From Lewinellaceae bacterium (lineage in GTDB: Bacteria; Bacteroidota; Bacteroidia; Chitinophagales; Saprospiraceae), in NCBI GenBank assembly GCA_016719605.1, contig JADJYW010000004.1, forward strand, positions 1 to 64,000: DNA of 64,000 bases, given 5' to 3'. Numbering within the stretch: position 1 is the stretch's first letter; each line of letters begins with the position of its first letter. The notes beneath the pieces are model-generated. The model was not told the DNA's origin, did not search any database, and saw nothing but the letters and a program-made list of their open reading frames with translations. Below are positions 8,617 to 16,646 of this stretch, piece after piece. The position numbers and the translations under genes were made by a program.

Positions 8617-9594
8617 ATGAAACGACTGCTCAAAATCCTTGCTTACACCCTTGGGATTGTAGCACTGCTGATTGGTGCTTTTGTAGCGTACCTGCACTTC
8701 AAGGGAATCCCCACCTACCCCTACAAGCCTACCCCCGAAATTTCCGCCCTGAACGTGGCGCCGGACAGCACCCGCGTGGCGCGCGGCGCCAAAATCGCTA
8801 CCTTGCTCTGCAACGAATGCCACAAGGACAATGCTACAGGCCGACTGACCGGTCGCTCCATGCCCGACCTGCCTGCGGTGTTTGGCAAGGTAAATTCGCT
8901 CAACATCACCCACCACCCGGAGCATGGCATCGGCGCCTGGACCGACGGCGAGCTGTACTATTTCCTGCGCACAGGTATCCGAAAAGACGGTTCCTGGGCG
9001 CCGCCGTTCATGCCCAAGTTCCCGATCATGGCCGACGAAGACATGTACAGCATTATCGCCTGGCTGCGCTCCGACGACCCGTCGCTGGCCGCCGATACCC
9101 GCGAGTATCCGCCCAACGCGTTCAACTTGTTCACCAAGTTTTTATCCAATATGGCCATCTTCCCGCCACCGTTACCCGAACGGGCCATCACCATACCGGA
9201 CACAACGGACCAAATCGCCTTCGGCAAATATGTAGCCGATGCGCTCTGCGCGTGCTACGCCTGCCATTCTGCCGATTTTGCCAAACAGGATGCTTTGCAT
9301 CCCGAAAAAAGTCTGGGTTTTTACGGGGGCGGCAATCCCATGCTCAACTACGAGGGCGAACTGGTGCCTACGGCAAACATCACTATGGACAAGGAAACCG
9401 GTATTGGCAACTGGACGCTGGAGCAGTTCCGCGAAGCCACCAGGTACGCGAAAAACCCCAGGGGAGGCCCGTTACACTACCCTATGTTCCCGCACACAAC
9501 CCTGACCGACACAGAAGTGGACGCGATTTGGGCGTACTTGCAGACGGTACCACCGATCAAAAATGCGGTGGTGCGGTATCAGCCGAAAAACTAA
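8617..9594 (+). CDS. Membrane-anchored diheme c-type cytochrome
   Basis: 325 residues. N-terminal signal anchor (residues 6-26) followed by two cytochrome c domains, each with a CXXCH heme site: CNECH at 65-69 and CYACH at 213-217. Each domain also has candidate Met ligands ('PFMPKFPIM' near 130; 'PLHYPMFPH' near 300). Acts in the periplasm as an electron carrier; the layout matches the small-subunit cytochromes that accept electrons from alcohol or sorbosone dehydrogenases, but no dehydrogenase gene lies beside it, so the partner is unknown. The start at 8617 (MKRLLKIL) begins the signal anchor. Confidence 0.88.
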   Translation: MKRLLKILAYTLGIVALLIGAFVAYLHFKGIPTYPYKPTPEISALNVAPDSTRVARGAKIATLLCNECHKDNATGRLTGRSMPDLPAVFGKVNSLNITHHPEHGIGAWTDGELYYFLRTGIRKDGSWAPPFMPKFPIMADEDMYSIIAWLRSDDPSLAADTREYPPNAFNLFTKFLSNMAIFPPPLPERAITIPDTTDQIAFGKYVADALCACYACHSADFAKQDALHPEKSLGFYGGGNPMLNYEGELVPTANITMDKETGIGNWTLEQFREATRYAKNPRGGPLHYPMFPHTTLTDTEVDAIWAYLQTVPPIKNAVVRYQPKN

Positions 9595-9607
9595 ATTGGT
9601 AGTCCAT

Positions 9608-9774
9608 TAGACAGTATACAGAATAAGTTTCGTACCGTCTTTTGGGTCTGTTTTTATCCACTCTTCGTTCGATTTTTTCGCCGAAAATCGTCCCATTTCG
9701 ACTGCAAAATCCGCCTCGATTGGATAAAAATAACCTCCAAAATCCATTACGAAACTTAATCTGTATACTGTCTA
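9608..9774. mobile_element. 167-bp MITE with ~53-bp terminal inverted repeats
   Basis: The left end TAGACAGTATACAGA... and the reverse complement of the right end agree in 26 of the first 27 bases, then again at TTTTGG and TTTTTATCCA, giving inverted repeats of about 53 bp around a 60-bp core that itself contains a CGATTTT/AAAATCG hairpin. ATT flanks both sides (9606-9608 and 9774-9776), a candidate 3-bp target duplication. No coding capacity; short ORFs across it are incidental. Confidence 0.85.
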
Positions 9775-9792
9775 TTATCAACACAACAAGTT

Positions 9793-10781
9793 ATGACAAA
9801 ACAATGGAAATTCCGGACAGCCTGCTTGTTGACCCCGCTGGCAGGGGCCTTGCTTTTTTTCGCCTGTACAGGGCCGAGACTTTTACCCGACCATACCATC
9901 ACCAACCTGTACGACGCTTTTGGTAATAACCCGTCGCTGCAAAAAGACTTTGGCTTCTCCTGCATCCTTCGACATGAAGGGCGAACCATCCTATTTGACG
10001 CCGGAAGCAATGCCGATATCTTCCGCAACAACGTTAAACAAATGGGGATTGATCTGAAAAAACTGGATGCTATCGTGATATCGCATGGACATTTTGATCA
10101 TCTCAACGGCATTGACTATGTGCTAAAAATCAATCCGAAGGTAAAAATCTATATGCCGTATGATGTCTTCTGGGGTGCGCCGGTGCCTTTTGATGCTACT
10201 GGACAGGATACGACTGTACAGCAGGACTTGCCACCGCAATTGCGCTATTTTGATGGTGGGAGTACCCGATTCGTCATCCAGCAGTCCGGACGGTTTTGGG
10301 GCGCGGATGTCGAGTATATCAAATCCTCCAGGAAATATTTCCCGGATGCACGCTTGTAGCAACCAACTCGCCGTATATGGGCTACTTCTCCGGGTACCCG
10401 AATAAAAGTTTTGTGGAAGGCCAGTTTGATGATGGTGACCATTCGCACTACAAATACACCAACTTGCCGGAGCTCTCCCTTGCCCTGAAAACAGAAAAAG
10501 GGCAGGTGGTCATTGTCGGTTGTTCGCACAGCGGGGTAGAGCGTATCGTTGAGCAGGCTAAACAAGATACGCAGGACAAGATCGAACTGGTGTACGGCGG
10601 GTTTCACCTCATCCCGTTTGACCAGCAAAAAATTGAAAGAATCGCCCAACTACTGAAAGGTCTGGGCGTACACCGGGTAGCGCCTGCACATTGCACGGGA
10701 CATTTGGCCTTCAAGGTTTTCAACCAGATGTATGCCGACAATTTTGTTTTTGCCGGGCTGAGGGAGGTGGTCAAATTCTGA
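9793..10781 (+). CDS. Exported MBL-fold metallohydrolase (one-base frameshift)
   Basis: Lipoprotein-type signal (Cys in 'GALLFFACTGP') followed by a metallo-beta-lactamase fold with the zinc motif SHGHFDHLNG. The frame changes at 10341-10343: restoring one C in the CCC run joins 'SSRKYFP' to 'GCTLVATNSPYMGY', giving about 329 residues. The second part holds 'VIVGCSHSGVERIV' and 'GLGVHRVAPAHCTGH', typical of the dihydropteroate/methylaminobenzene-phosphate-synthase-like MBL subgroup. The clean join argues for a sequencing deletion. The substrate is unknown. The gene starts 18 nt after the MITE, which may therefore carry or displace its promoter. Confidence 0.82.
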
Positions 10782-10932
10782 CCACCTCCCCAATGATTAC
10801 CTGCATAGCAAACGTTTTCACCTCGATTGTTCCAGGATGTTCTTCAGATTTTCGAGCGACTTTTCGTACTGCCACCAAGGGTATGGCAATGAGGATGGCC
10901 AGAGTGTTCAGAATTGTTTTTAAAATTTTCAT
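10771..10932 (-). CDS. Possible 53-residue membrane protein
   Basis: ATG at 10932 begins a lysine-flanked hydrophobic helix ('ILKTILNTLAILIAIPLVAV') with a polar tail ending in 'AMQVIIGEVVRI'. The N-terminus resembles the signal anchor found before some SRPBCC proteins. It overlaps the 3' end of the convergent MBL gene by 11 bases. It could be a real small protein, a gene remnant or chance; only the helix supports it. Confidence 0.3.
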   Translation of the reverse strand: MKILKTILNTLAILIAIPLVAVRKVARKSEEHPGTIEVKTFAMQVIIGEVVRI

Positions 10933-10970
10933 TGCGAATCTGTTTTGCATTAGATGTGCATGGCGCTTTT

Positions 10971-11000
10971 CAGCCCAATTCCACAGATATCTGTGGGCTG
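10971..11000. repeat. Palindrome CCACAGATATCTGTGG inside a longer inverted repeat
   Basis: Perfect 16-bp palindrome at 10981-10996, enclosed by CAGCCCA (10971) and TGGGCTG (to 11000). It lies between the DUF1801 gene and the small ORF; it could be an operator or a 3' hairpin. No T-run follows in either direction, so it is not a standard terminator. Confidence 0.5.
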
Positions 11001-11024
11001 CTGCATGCGCAACGGAGTGTGTGG

Positions 11025-11417
11025 TCATTGCTCCATTGCCTCCACCAGTGCATTAATGATACGCGTTAACTCTTCTCGCTTGAATTCGACATCAGCAATG
11101 TTGTAGAAGTAAGCCATCCGGCGATCTTTGTAGGTGCCTTCCAGGAGATTGGACGGGATTAGCACAATGGCCGGATGGTGGAATACCAGGTGGATGCGAT
11201 CCTGCGCCCGGTGGTTGAAGGTAACCAGATCTGATTTGCCGCAGTAGTAACTGGGCGCAGCCCATTTGATCCGCTCGGATATCTTGTTGCTCGCTTGTTT
11301 TATGATTACCCGCACTGCTTCCATCTCCGCCTGAAGCGGGTGATTGAGTTGACACATGTATTCCGCAACTTTTTCCGCGTCGGTCATGGCTTTCGCCGCG
11401 TGGTCTAACTTTTTCAT
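11025..11417 (-). CDS. DUF1801 domain protein
   Basis: 130 residues. Core pattern 'EMEAVRVIIKQASNKISERIKWAAPSYY' followed by 'HRAQDRIHLVFHH' is the DUF1801 (YdhG-like/frataxin-fold) signature. In some Firmicutes such proteins act as iron chaperones, but most have no assigned role. It follows the SRPBCC gene with a 10-nt gap, so the pair is co-transcribed. A second DUF1801 gene lies at 13351-13746 in the same cluster. Confidence 0.8.
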   Translation of the reverse strand: MKKLDHAAKAMTDAEKVAEYMCQLNHPLQAEMEAVRVIIKQASNKISERIKWAAPSYYCGKSDLVTFNHRAQDRIHLVFHHPAIVLIPSNLLEGTYKDRRMAYFYNIADVEFKREELTRIINALVEAMEQ

Positions 11418-11427
11418 GTTTTGACGA

Positions 11428-11868
11428 TTACGTTGCTTCCGATAGTTCCTTCACTTGCTGCAGCGCCTTCGGCCAGGTTTCCCTAAAGTAGGCCTCGTAA
11501 TCTTCGACAGAGTCCATCTCAATGAGCAGTTCGGTGATGCCCTCGGCTTCTTTCACGGAGTAGTTTTCCAGGGCGCCCGACCATTTTTTTGTTTCCGGGC
11601 TATTGAAATCTTCCACACCGTTGGCTATCATTCCAAGGTGTTGAATCGAGATAAATTCATTCGGGATATGCCTGGCGATCATGCTGGTCATACCCGCGTC
11701 TTCGCTGCCCAAAAACAGTATTTTGTTGCCTTCGCTCCAGTCGCCTATGGCATGCGACCCTTCACAGAAAGCACTCGTCCAGAGTCGGTAAGTTTTGTCG
11801 TTGAGCAGGGTGCTCCACACTTTTGCTTTGGGAGCATTGATTTGGATAGAAAATTCGAGTTGTTTCAT
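11428..11868 (-). CDS. SRPBCC (START-like/AHSA1) family protein
   Basis: 146 residues with the AHSA1-type opening 'KQLEFSIQINAPKAKVWSTL' (first strand and helix), the central 'WSEGNKILFLGSEDAG' hairpin and a C-terminal amphipathic helix 'YFRETWPKALQQVKEL' that caps a hydrophobic cavity. These proteins bind hydrophobic ligands; the ligand is unknown. The ATG at 11868 was chosen over a 16-residue upstream extension because it starts the domain exactly. Upstream lies the hairpin repeat at 11947-11978. Confidence 0.82.
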   Translation of the reverse strand: MKQLEFSIQINAPKAKVWSTLLNDKTYRLWTSAFCEGSHAIGDWSEGNKILFLGSEDAGMTSMIARHIPNEFISIQHLGMIANGVEDFNSPETKKWSGALENYSVKEAEGITELLIEMDSVEDYEAYFRETWPKALQQVKELSEAT

Positions 11869-11946
11869 AGATAAACCTGATGATGATAAATGGTGGGTAA
11901 ATGGACGCTGCCGCACACTTCCGGATACTGTGATTTCCGGGCGAAC

Positions 11947-11978
11947 AGACTTTCCAGATTTTCAAACCTGGAAAGTCT
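11947..11978. repeat. Hairpin AGACTTTCCAG / CTGGAAAGTCT
   Basis: Perfect 11-bp inverted repeat with a 10-nt loop, just downstream of the VOC-SRPBCC fusion on the minus strand. No T-run follows, so it may act as an mRNA 3' stabiliser or be one copy of a dispersed palindrome. Confidence 0.65.
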
Positions 11979-11984
11979 ATTATC

Positions 11985-13265
11985 TCAGGCTGTATGCTCC
12001 GCGTACTTTTTGAAATTATCCAGAATAGCTTGCCAACCGGCCCGTTGCATCGCTTCCGAATGGATATTTTCGGCATCAAACGTCTCGACAACATGGGTGC
12101 CGGCGTCTTTGGATTCGAACGTCACCGCCACTTTCCGACCGTCGGCAAGGGTATAGGCAATGCGCTTGTTTTCCTCAACCGCATCGTATGTGCCCCCGAA
12201 GTCGAAACGGAAACTCCCGTCCTTTGCCGCCATGGTGAAGACAAAACTGCCACCCGTTCGCAGGTCGTTCACGGCTTTCGGCGTATGCCAATCCTCGGAA
12301 GCATTGTTCCAGTTTTGGACGTGTTCGACTCCCGTCCACAGACGCCAGACCTTTTCCACGGGGACGTCCACAATTGTTTCTACTGTGATAGCAGTTCCAC
12401 GCGCTTCCGGGTCTTGCGTCAATTTTGCGATTTCAATTTTCCGCATGTTCATCATGGCTGCCATTGCGCGCTGCGCTGTTGCGGGGTCGGCAAGTAGCCT
12501 CGGCAATGCCTCCGGAATGATTTGCCACGATACCCCGAACTTGTCTTTCAGCCAGCCGCACTGGCTTTCCGCGCCGCCGTCGGCGGTGAGTTTTTCCCAG
12601 AAAAAATCTACTTCGTCCTGTGTGTCGCAGTTTACCACAAAGGACACGGCCTCGTTGAACGTGAACGGTTGGTCCATAGGGTTGTCCATGATCATGAACG
12701 TTTGACCTTCGAGGCTGAACTGGGCGTGTTTCACGGTGCCTTCCGGGCCATCCTCCCCGGCGCCGTAGTGCAATATGCCTGTGATAGTGGAATCGCGAAA
12801 CAGCCCCGTATAAAACCGGACGGCTTCCTCACCGCGGCCCTGTTGTGGGCCGGTGAACAGGAGACAAGGCGTAAACTTCTGCCCCCCGACCGCTTCCAGT
12901 TTGCCCAGCGAAATTTGCCAGCACACCCCAAAACGATCTTGCAAGAAGCCGTACTTGGCGCTCCAGTCGTAGCGGTCAAGCGGCATCATAACAAAGCCGC
13001 CTTCGGCAAGTTTTTGCCAAACCGAGTCGGTTTCGGCCTCCGTTTCGCAGGTAACAAAAAAGGAAGCAGCGGGATTGAATTTGAATTGCGGCCCGCCATT
13101 CAGGGCACTGAATGTTTGCCCATCGAGGGAGAAATCAACCACCATGACTGCCTCGCCGTTGCGAATAACGTTGCCGATTTTGGCGTTTGAGAAAACAGAG
13201 GTGTAAAAAACTGCGGCTTCCTCGGCCTGGTTATCAAACCAGAGAAAAGGTGTGATCTGGTGCAT
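11985..13265 (-). CDS. Three-domain fusion: two PhnB-type VOC domains plus SRPBCC
   Basis: 426 residues. Residues 1-125 ('HQITPFLWFDNQAEEAAVFY ... GVCWQI') and 130-262 ('KFTPCLLFTGPQQGRGEEAV ... FGVSWQIIPEALPRLL') are two copies of the 3-dmu-9_3-mt/PhnB vicinal-oxygen-chelate domain, each ending in the family-typical WQI. After a linker ('AMAAMMNMRKIEIAKL'), residues 295-426 are an AHSA1-type SRPBCC domain ('TAITVETIVDVPVEKVWRLW'). The parts are usually separate genes, commonly neighbours. Reaction unknown. The fusion looks genuine, because the frame is unbroken and both linkers are in-frame and polar. Confidence 0.88.
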   Translation of the reverse strand: MHQITPFLWFDNQAEEAAVFYTSVFSNAKIGNVIRNGEAVMVVDFSLDGQTFSALNGGPQFKFNPAASFFVTCETEAETDSVWQKLAEGGFVMMPLDRYDWSAKYGFLQDRFGVCWQISLGKLEAVGGQKFTPCLLFTGPQQGRGEEAVRFYTGLFRDSTITGILHYGAGEDGPEGTVKHAQFSLEGQTFMIMDNPMDQPFTFNEAVSFVVNCDTQDEVDFFWEKLTADGGAESQCGWLKDKFGVSWQIIPEALPRLLADPATAQRAMAAMMNMRKIEIAKLTQDPEARGTAITVETIVDVPVEKVWRLWTGVEHVQNWNNASEDWHTPKAVNDLRTGGSFVFTMAAKDGSFRFDFGGTYDAVEENKRIAYTLADGRKVAVTFESKDAGTHVVETFDAENIHSEAMQRAGWQAILDNFKKYAEHTA

Positions 13266-13350
13266 GGCTGTATTTGCTCTTGTACTGGTTACGGATGAAT
13301 GGATGTTTAGGCGAGGCCTGGGAAAAATATGTGGTAGTGCTATTTGCAGT

Positions 13351-13746
13351 TCATTCAGACTGTGGCGAGTCGAGGGCTTTCTTTTTCGCGGGCTTCTCCT
13401 GCATCTGCTGTACCCGGAATGCTACGATTTTGGTTATCAAATCCAACGGCATGGGTTTGTCGAATGGAAATTGAACCGAGCCTTTACCTGTTTTGTAAAC
13501 AGAAAGTTCTGTTTTAAATGCCTCGGCCCCTGTCGGCGCCGGATAAAAACCGATATGATTTTTGAAGGCGGCAAAATGCACCAGGTTGCCGTTCAGTTTG
13601 AACGTTGGTATTCCATAGCTGATGGCTTCCGTTGCGCCGGGCGCTGCAGCCTGGATCGTTGCGCGGATTTGCTCCAAAATGGACTGAACCTCCTCCGGGA
13701 AGCCGGCGATATACACATCTATGGTGTCCGGTTTGGCTGTTGTCAT
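13351..13746 (-). CDS. DUF1801 / YdhG-like protein
   Basis: 131 residues with the canonical DUF1801 layout: 'YIAGFPEEVQSILEQIRATI', 'AAPGATEAISYGIPTFKLNG', 'GNLVHFAAFKNHIGFYP' and 'SVQFPFDKPMPLDLITKIVAFR'. This is the group to which the B. subtilis iron chaperone YdhG/Fra belongs; metal binding here is inference only. A lysine-rich tail ends the protein. Its TACCTTTG box is 29 nt upstream, back to back with the AraC gene promoter. Confidence 0.88.
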   Translation of the reverse strand: MTTAKPDTIDVYIAGFPEEVQSILEQIRATIQAAAPGATEAISYGIPTFKLNGNLVHFAAFKNHIGFYPAPTGAEAFKTELSVYKTGKGSVQFPFDKPMPLDLITKIVAFRVQQMQEKPAKKKALDSPQSE

Positions 13747-13775
13747 GCAGGATTGTTTTCAATTTTTGTACGGTA

Positions 13776-13783
13776 CAAAGGTA
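13776..13783 (-). promoter_or_regulatory. -7 promoter box TACCTTTG
   Basis: Minus-strand TAnnTTTG match 29 nt upstream of the DUF1801 ATG at 13746. Confidence 0.55.
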
Positions 13784-13866
13784 TCGGGGTATTCCCGTTC
13801 GCACAGGGTGTGATTGCGGCAATTCGAGGGGGCTAATTAGACACTTTTTGTTTTGAATTCATTTTT

Positions 13867-13874
13867 TACATTTG
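13867..13874 (+). promoter_or_regulatory. -7 promoter box TACATTTG, 4 nt before ATG (leaderless)
   Basis: The box ends at 13874 and the AraC-family ATG begins at 13879. With the usual distance from this box to the start site, transcription would begin at or next to the ATG. Confidence 0.6.
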
Positions 13875-13878
13875 CCCT

Positions 13879-14886
13879 ATGAAACACATTTCCATTTTGG
13901 TGCCCGAATCTGTGGTACTTGACAGCATCACCGCCCCGCGCTATCTGTTCACGGCGGTCAACGATTTTCTGGCCGCAGCCGGAAAACCGCCCATGTTCGA
14001 CGTACATCTGGTCGGGCTGTCGAAGGAAGTGCGGTTGCACGGCGGGCTGTTTTCGGTACACCCCGACACACTGGTATCGGATGTGGAAAAAACCGACCTG
14101 ATCCTGGTGCCTGCCCTGACCGGCGATTTGCGCGCAGCGCTCGACCTGAACAAGGATTTTCTACCGTGGATGCGGGCACAACATGCCCGTGGCGCCGAGG
14201 TGGCCAGCTTGTGTATCGGCGCGTTTTTGCTCGCATCTTCGGGGCTACTGGATGGGAAAAAGTGCTCGACGCACTGGCTGTTTGCGCACGATTTCCGACG
14301 GATGTTTCCCGCAGTGACGCTGGTGACCGACCGGATCGTCACCGAAGAACGTCGCATTTTTACCAGTGGAGGCGCCAATTCGTACTGGAATCTGCTGTTG
14401 TATCTGGTGGAAAAATACACCGACCGCGCCATGGCCATTCTCGCCGCCAAGTTTTTTGCCATTGAAATTGACCGCAACAATCAGTCGGCATTTATGATGT
14501 TCAACGGCCAGAAAGGCCACGAAGACGAGCCAATCCGGCAGGCGCAGACTTTTATCGAAGACAACGTGGCAGAGAAAATTGTGGTGGACGATCTGGCCGT
14601 CCGCTTCGCTATCGGACGGCGCAACTTCGAGCGGCGCTTCAAAAAAGCCACGAACAATACCCCGGTGGAGTATATCCAGCGGGTAAAAATAGAGGCAGCC
14701 AAAAAAGGACTCGAATCCGGCCGCAAAAACGTGAACGAGGTGATGTACGACGTGGGCTACTCCGATGTGAAAACGTTCCGGGCAGTATTTAAAAAGGTGA
14801 CGGGACTGTCGCCCGCAGAGTACAAAAACAAGTACAATCTGGCGGCTTTTACGCCACATCTGGAGACTATTTCCCCGGGAAGTTAA
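13879..14886 (+). CDS. GlxA-type AraC family transcriptional regulator
   Basis: 335 residues. The N-terminal half (1-185) is a DJ-1/PfpI-like domain with 'ASLCIGAFLLASSGLLDG' around the nucleophile-elbow Cys; the C-terminal half carries two helix-turn-helix motifs ('VVDDLAVRFAIGRRNFERRF', 'NEVMYDVGYSDVKTFRAVFK'), the AraC/HTH_18 DNA-binding domain. GlxA-type regulators sense small molecules through the DJ-1 domain. It sits between the DUF1801/SRPBCC/VOC cluster and the convergent pirin gene, so it may control one of these; no operator is recognisable. Apparently leaderless. Confidence 0.92.
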   Translation: MKHISILVPESVVLDSITAPRYLFTAVNDFLAAAGKPPMFDVHLVGLSKEVRLHGGLFSVHPDTLVSDVEKTDLILVPALTGDLRAALDLNKDFLPWMRAQHARGAEVASLCIGAFLLASSGLLDGKKCSTHWLFAHDFRRMFPAVTLVTDRIVTEERRIFTSGGANSYWNLLLYLVEKYTDRAMAILAAKFFAIEIDRNNQSAFMMFNGQKGHEDEPIRQAQTFIEDNVAEKIVVDDLAVRFAIGRRNFERRFKKATNNTPVEYIQRVKIEAAKKGLESGRKNVNEVMYDVGYSDVKTFRAVFKKVTGLSPAEYKNKYNLAAFTPHLETISPGS

Positions 14887-14895
14887 AGACTCTCG

Positions 14896-16044
14896 TTACG
14901 CCCCTTCCTCAAACGTCCCGTCCGCGTGCCGCGCAAACCGTCCCTCGGTGCGGTCGTGCACCTGATCGTACCGGCTCCAGGGCCAGCCGCCAAACTTGGT
15001 GGCGTGGTAGTCGTCGAACGCCTGCTGGATTTCTTCCTTGGTGTTCATCACAAACGGTCCGTACTGAATCACGATTTCGCCGATGGGCTTGCCTTGCAAC
15101 ACGAGTATGCGCGCCTCGGCGTCGCCATTAACGATTTCCAGATCAACTGCGGCGTTCACCACAACGGAGTGGTATTTTTCAATCGCTTTCCCGGCCAGTG
15201 CGATCTGATTGCCTGTGTAAAAATACAGCGACCGGTTGATGCCCTTGCTCGCTTTGGGCAGGGTAAACGTGGCGCCCGGCTCTAATTTCAGGTTGAAAAT
15301 GGCGACCTCGTTTGCCGCATCGGCAGCCCAGGAATCGGGTGGCGGAGCGGGTGCGACTTCGCCAAGCAGGTTCCCGGCAATCACTTCGATTTCGGTGGTT
15401 TTCCCGCCGGTATCGGTATGCCGGGGCTTCGGAATTTTGCTGCCCCAAAGCATTTTGAAATGCGGCTTCACCATCTTGTTTTTCTTCGGCAGGTTGAGCC
15501 AGATTTGGAAGAGCTCCATCGGATTTTCTTCATCCTTTTTCAATAGCGGGAACATTTCCGAGTGTTGCACCCCGCCACCGGCGGTCATCCATTGCACATC
15601 GCCTTCGCCGTATCGGCCCGATGCGCCCAACGAGTCGGCGTGGTCTACAATGCCGTCCCGCACAACGGTGATCGTCTCGAAACCCCGATGCGGGTGCCCC
15701 GGGAAGCCGGGTACTTTTTTTCCGTGGTACATCCGCCAGCCGTCCTTGATGATAAAATCATCGCCGATATGCCGCCCTTTCAACGAGACGGCAGGCCCCA
15801 GCTCGTCGTTGCCTTGGGGAAATTTGTCTTCGTGGTGCACACAAAACAGAAAGGGGTCCTGGGTTTCCCAAGCAAAACCCATCGGCTTCACGTCGAGCAC
15901 CGGATGCGGGTCGGGCGCCTCGCCGCCGGCATCGCTTGTATTCGATTTGCCGGTCCACGACAAGCCCACCATGGATAAAACACCAAGTGAAAACTTGGTC
16001 AAAAAACTTCTTCTGTCGTCCTTGACGGCGTTTATTTTTGTCAT
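14896..16044 (-). CDS. Pirin family protein with Tat-type signal
   Basis: 382 residues. The N-terminus 'DDRRSFLTKFSLGVLSMVGL' fits the twin-arginine pattern RRxFLxK followed by a hydrophobic stretch, so export by Tat is likely, unlike the usual cytosolic pirins. Residues 90-200 hold the pirin cupin with metal ligands in 'GFPGHPHRGFETITVV' and 'DVQWMTAGGGVQHSEMFP'; Pirin_C follows from about 255. Pirins bind Fe(II), and some have quercetinase activity. Tat export would suit a cofactor inserted before transport. Convergent with the AraC gene (9-nt gap). Confidence 0.88.
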   Translation of the reverse strand: MTKINAVKDDRRSFLTKFSLGVLSMVGLSWTGKSNTSDAGGEAPDPHPVLDVKPMGFAWETQDPFLFCVHHEDKFPQGNDELGPAVSLKGRHIGDDFIIKDGWRMYHGKKVPGFPGHPHRGFETITVVRDGIVDHADSLGASGRYGEGDVQWMTAGGGVQHSEMFPLLKKDEENPMELFQIWLNLPKKNKMVKPHFKMLWGSKIPKPRHTDTGGKTTEIEVIAGNLLGEVAPAPPPDSWAADAANEVAIFNLKLEPGATFTLPKASKGINRSLYFYTGNQIALAGKAIEKYHSVVVNAAVDLEIVNGDAEARILVLQGKPIGEIVIQYGPFVMNTKEEIQQAFDDYHATKFGGWPWSRYDQVHDRTEGRFARHADGTFEEGA

Positions 16045-16204
16045 ATTCTAAATTTTTGAAGTTGTTTTGGAGGGCGTTCAACATAACGCAGCAACATGCG
16101 GGTTGTTCGTCATTTTGCAATTTTACGGCCGTTCAAAGCATGAATTTTACATAAACATGCGGGTAAAATGTTGGTACTTTGCCTCGAAACAAACAAACAA
16201 GACC

Positions 16205-16573
16205 ATGCAATTGCTCAGCCAAATCGCTATCGCCATCGTCGCCATCGAACACTTGTACATCCTCTGGCTGGAAATGTTCGCCTGGGAAACCCGTGGCAAA
16301 AAAGTATTCAAAGGCGCCATGCGCGAAGAATTGTTTGCTCCCACAAAAGTAATGGCCGCCAATCAGGGGTTGTACAACGGGTTTCTTGCCGCCGGACTGA
16401 TCTGGTCGCTGTGTATTGCCGATGTGGCGTGGAGCCGAAATGTCGCCGTCTTTTTCCTCGGCTGTGTGGCGGTAGCAGGTACCTACGGAGCAGCGACCGC
16501 GGGCCGGAAGATACTTTTTGTGCAGGCCCTGCCGGCACTGGTGGCGTTGGCTCTGGTGCTTTTCCTCCAGTGA
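16205..16573 (+). CDS. DUF1304 small integral membrane protein
   Basis: 122 residues and four hydrophobic helices: 'LLSQIAIAIVAIEHLYILWL', then segments near 55-72, 78-98 and 103-121. The block 'EHLYILWLEMFAWETRGKKV' followed by 'NQGLYNGFLAAGLIW' is the DUF1304 signature. Function unknown. The start at 16205 begins the first helix; the frame is open further upstream but without conserved residues. First of three same-strand genes (DUF1304, DUF2461, MpaB-like) spaced by 48-73 nt. Confidence 0.88.
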   Translation: MQLLSQIAIAIVAIEHLYILWLEMFAWETRGKKVFKGAMREELFAPTKVMAANQGLYNGFLAAGLIWSLCIADVAWSRNVAVFFLGCVAVAGTYGAATAGRKILFVQALPALVALALVLFLQ

Positions 16574-16646
16574 CATATTGTCCGACACATTTACGATGAT
16601 ATTCCCACAGCCGAACAGGGTTCGGCTACACACCAATGCACCACAC

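Noticed and set aside
9557..9784. Short minus-strand ORF crossing the MITE
   Set aside because: Composed mostly of the inverted repeats; no start context and no conserved residues, so not a transposase remnant.
10341..10343. Programmed frameshifting in the MBL gene
   Set aside because: There is no slippery heptamer or downstream stimulator, and the same kind of one-base loss occurs in five other genes.
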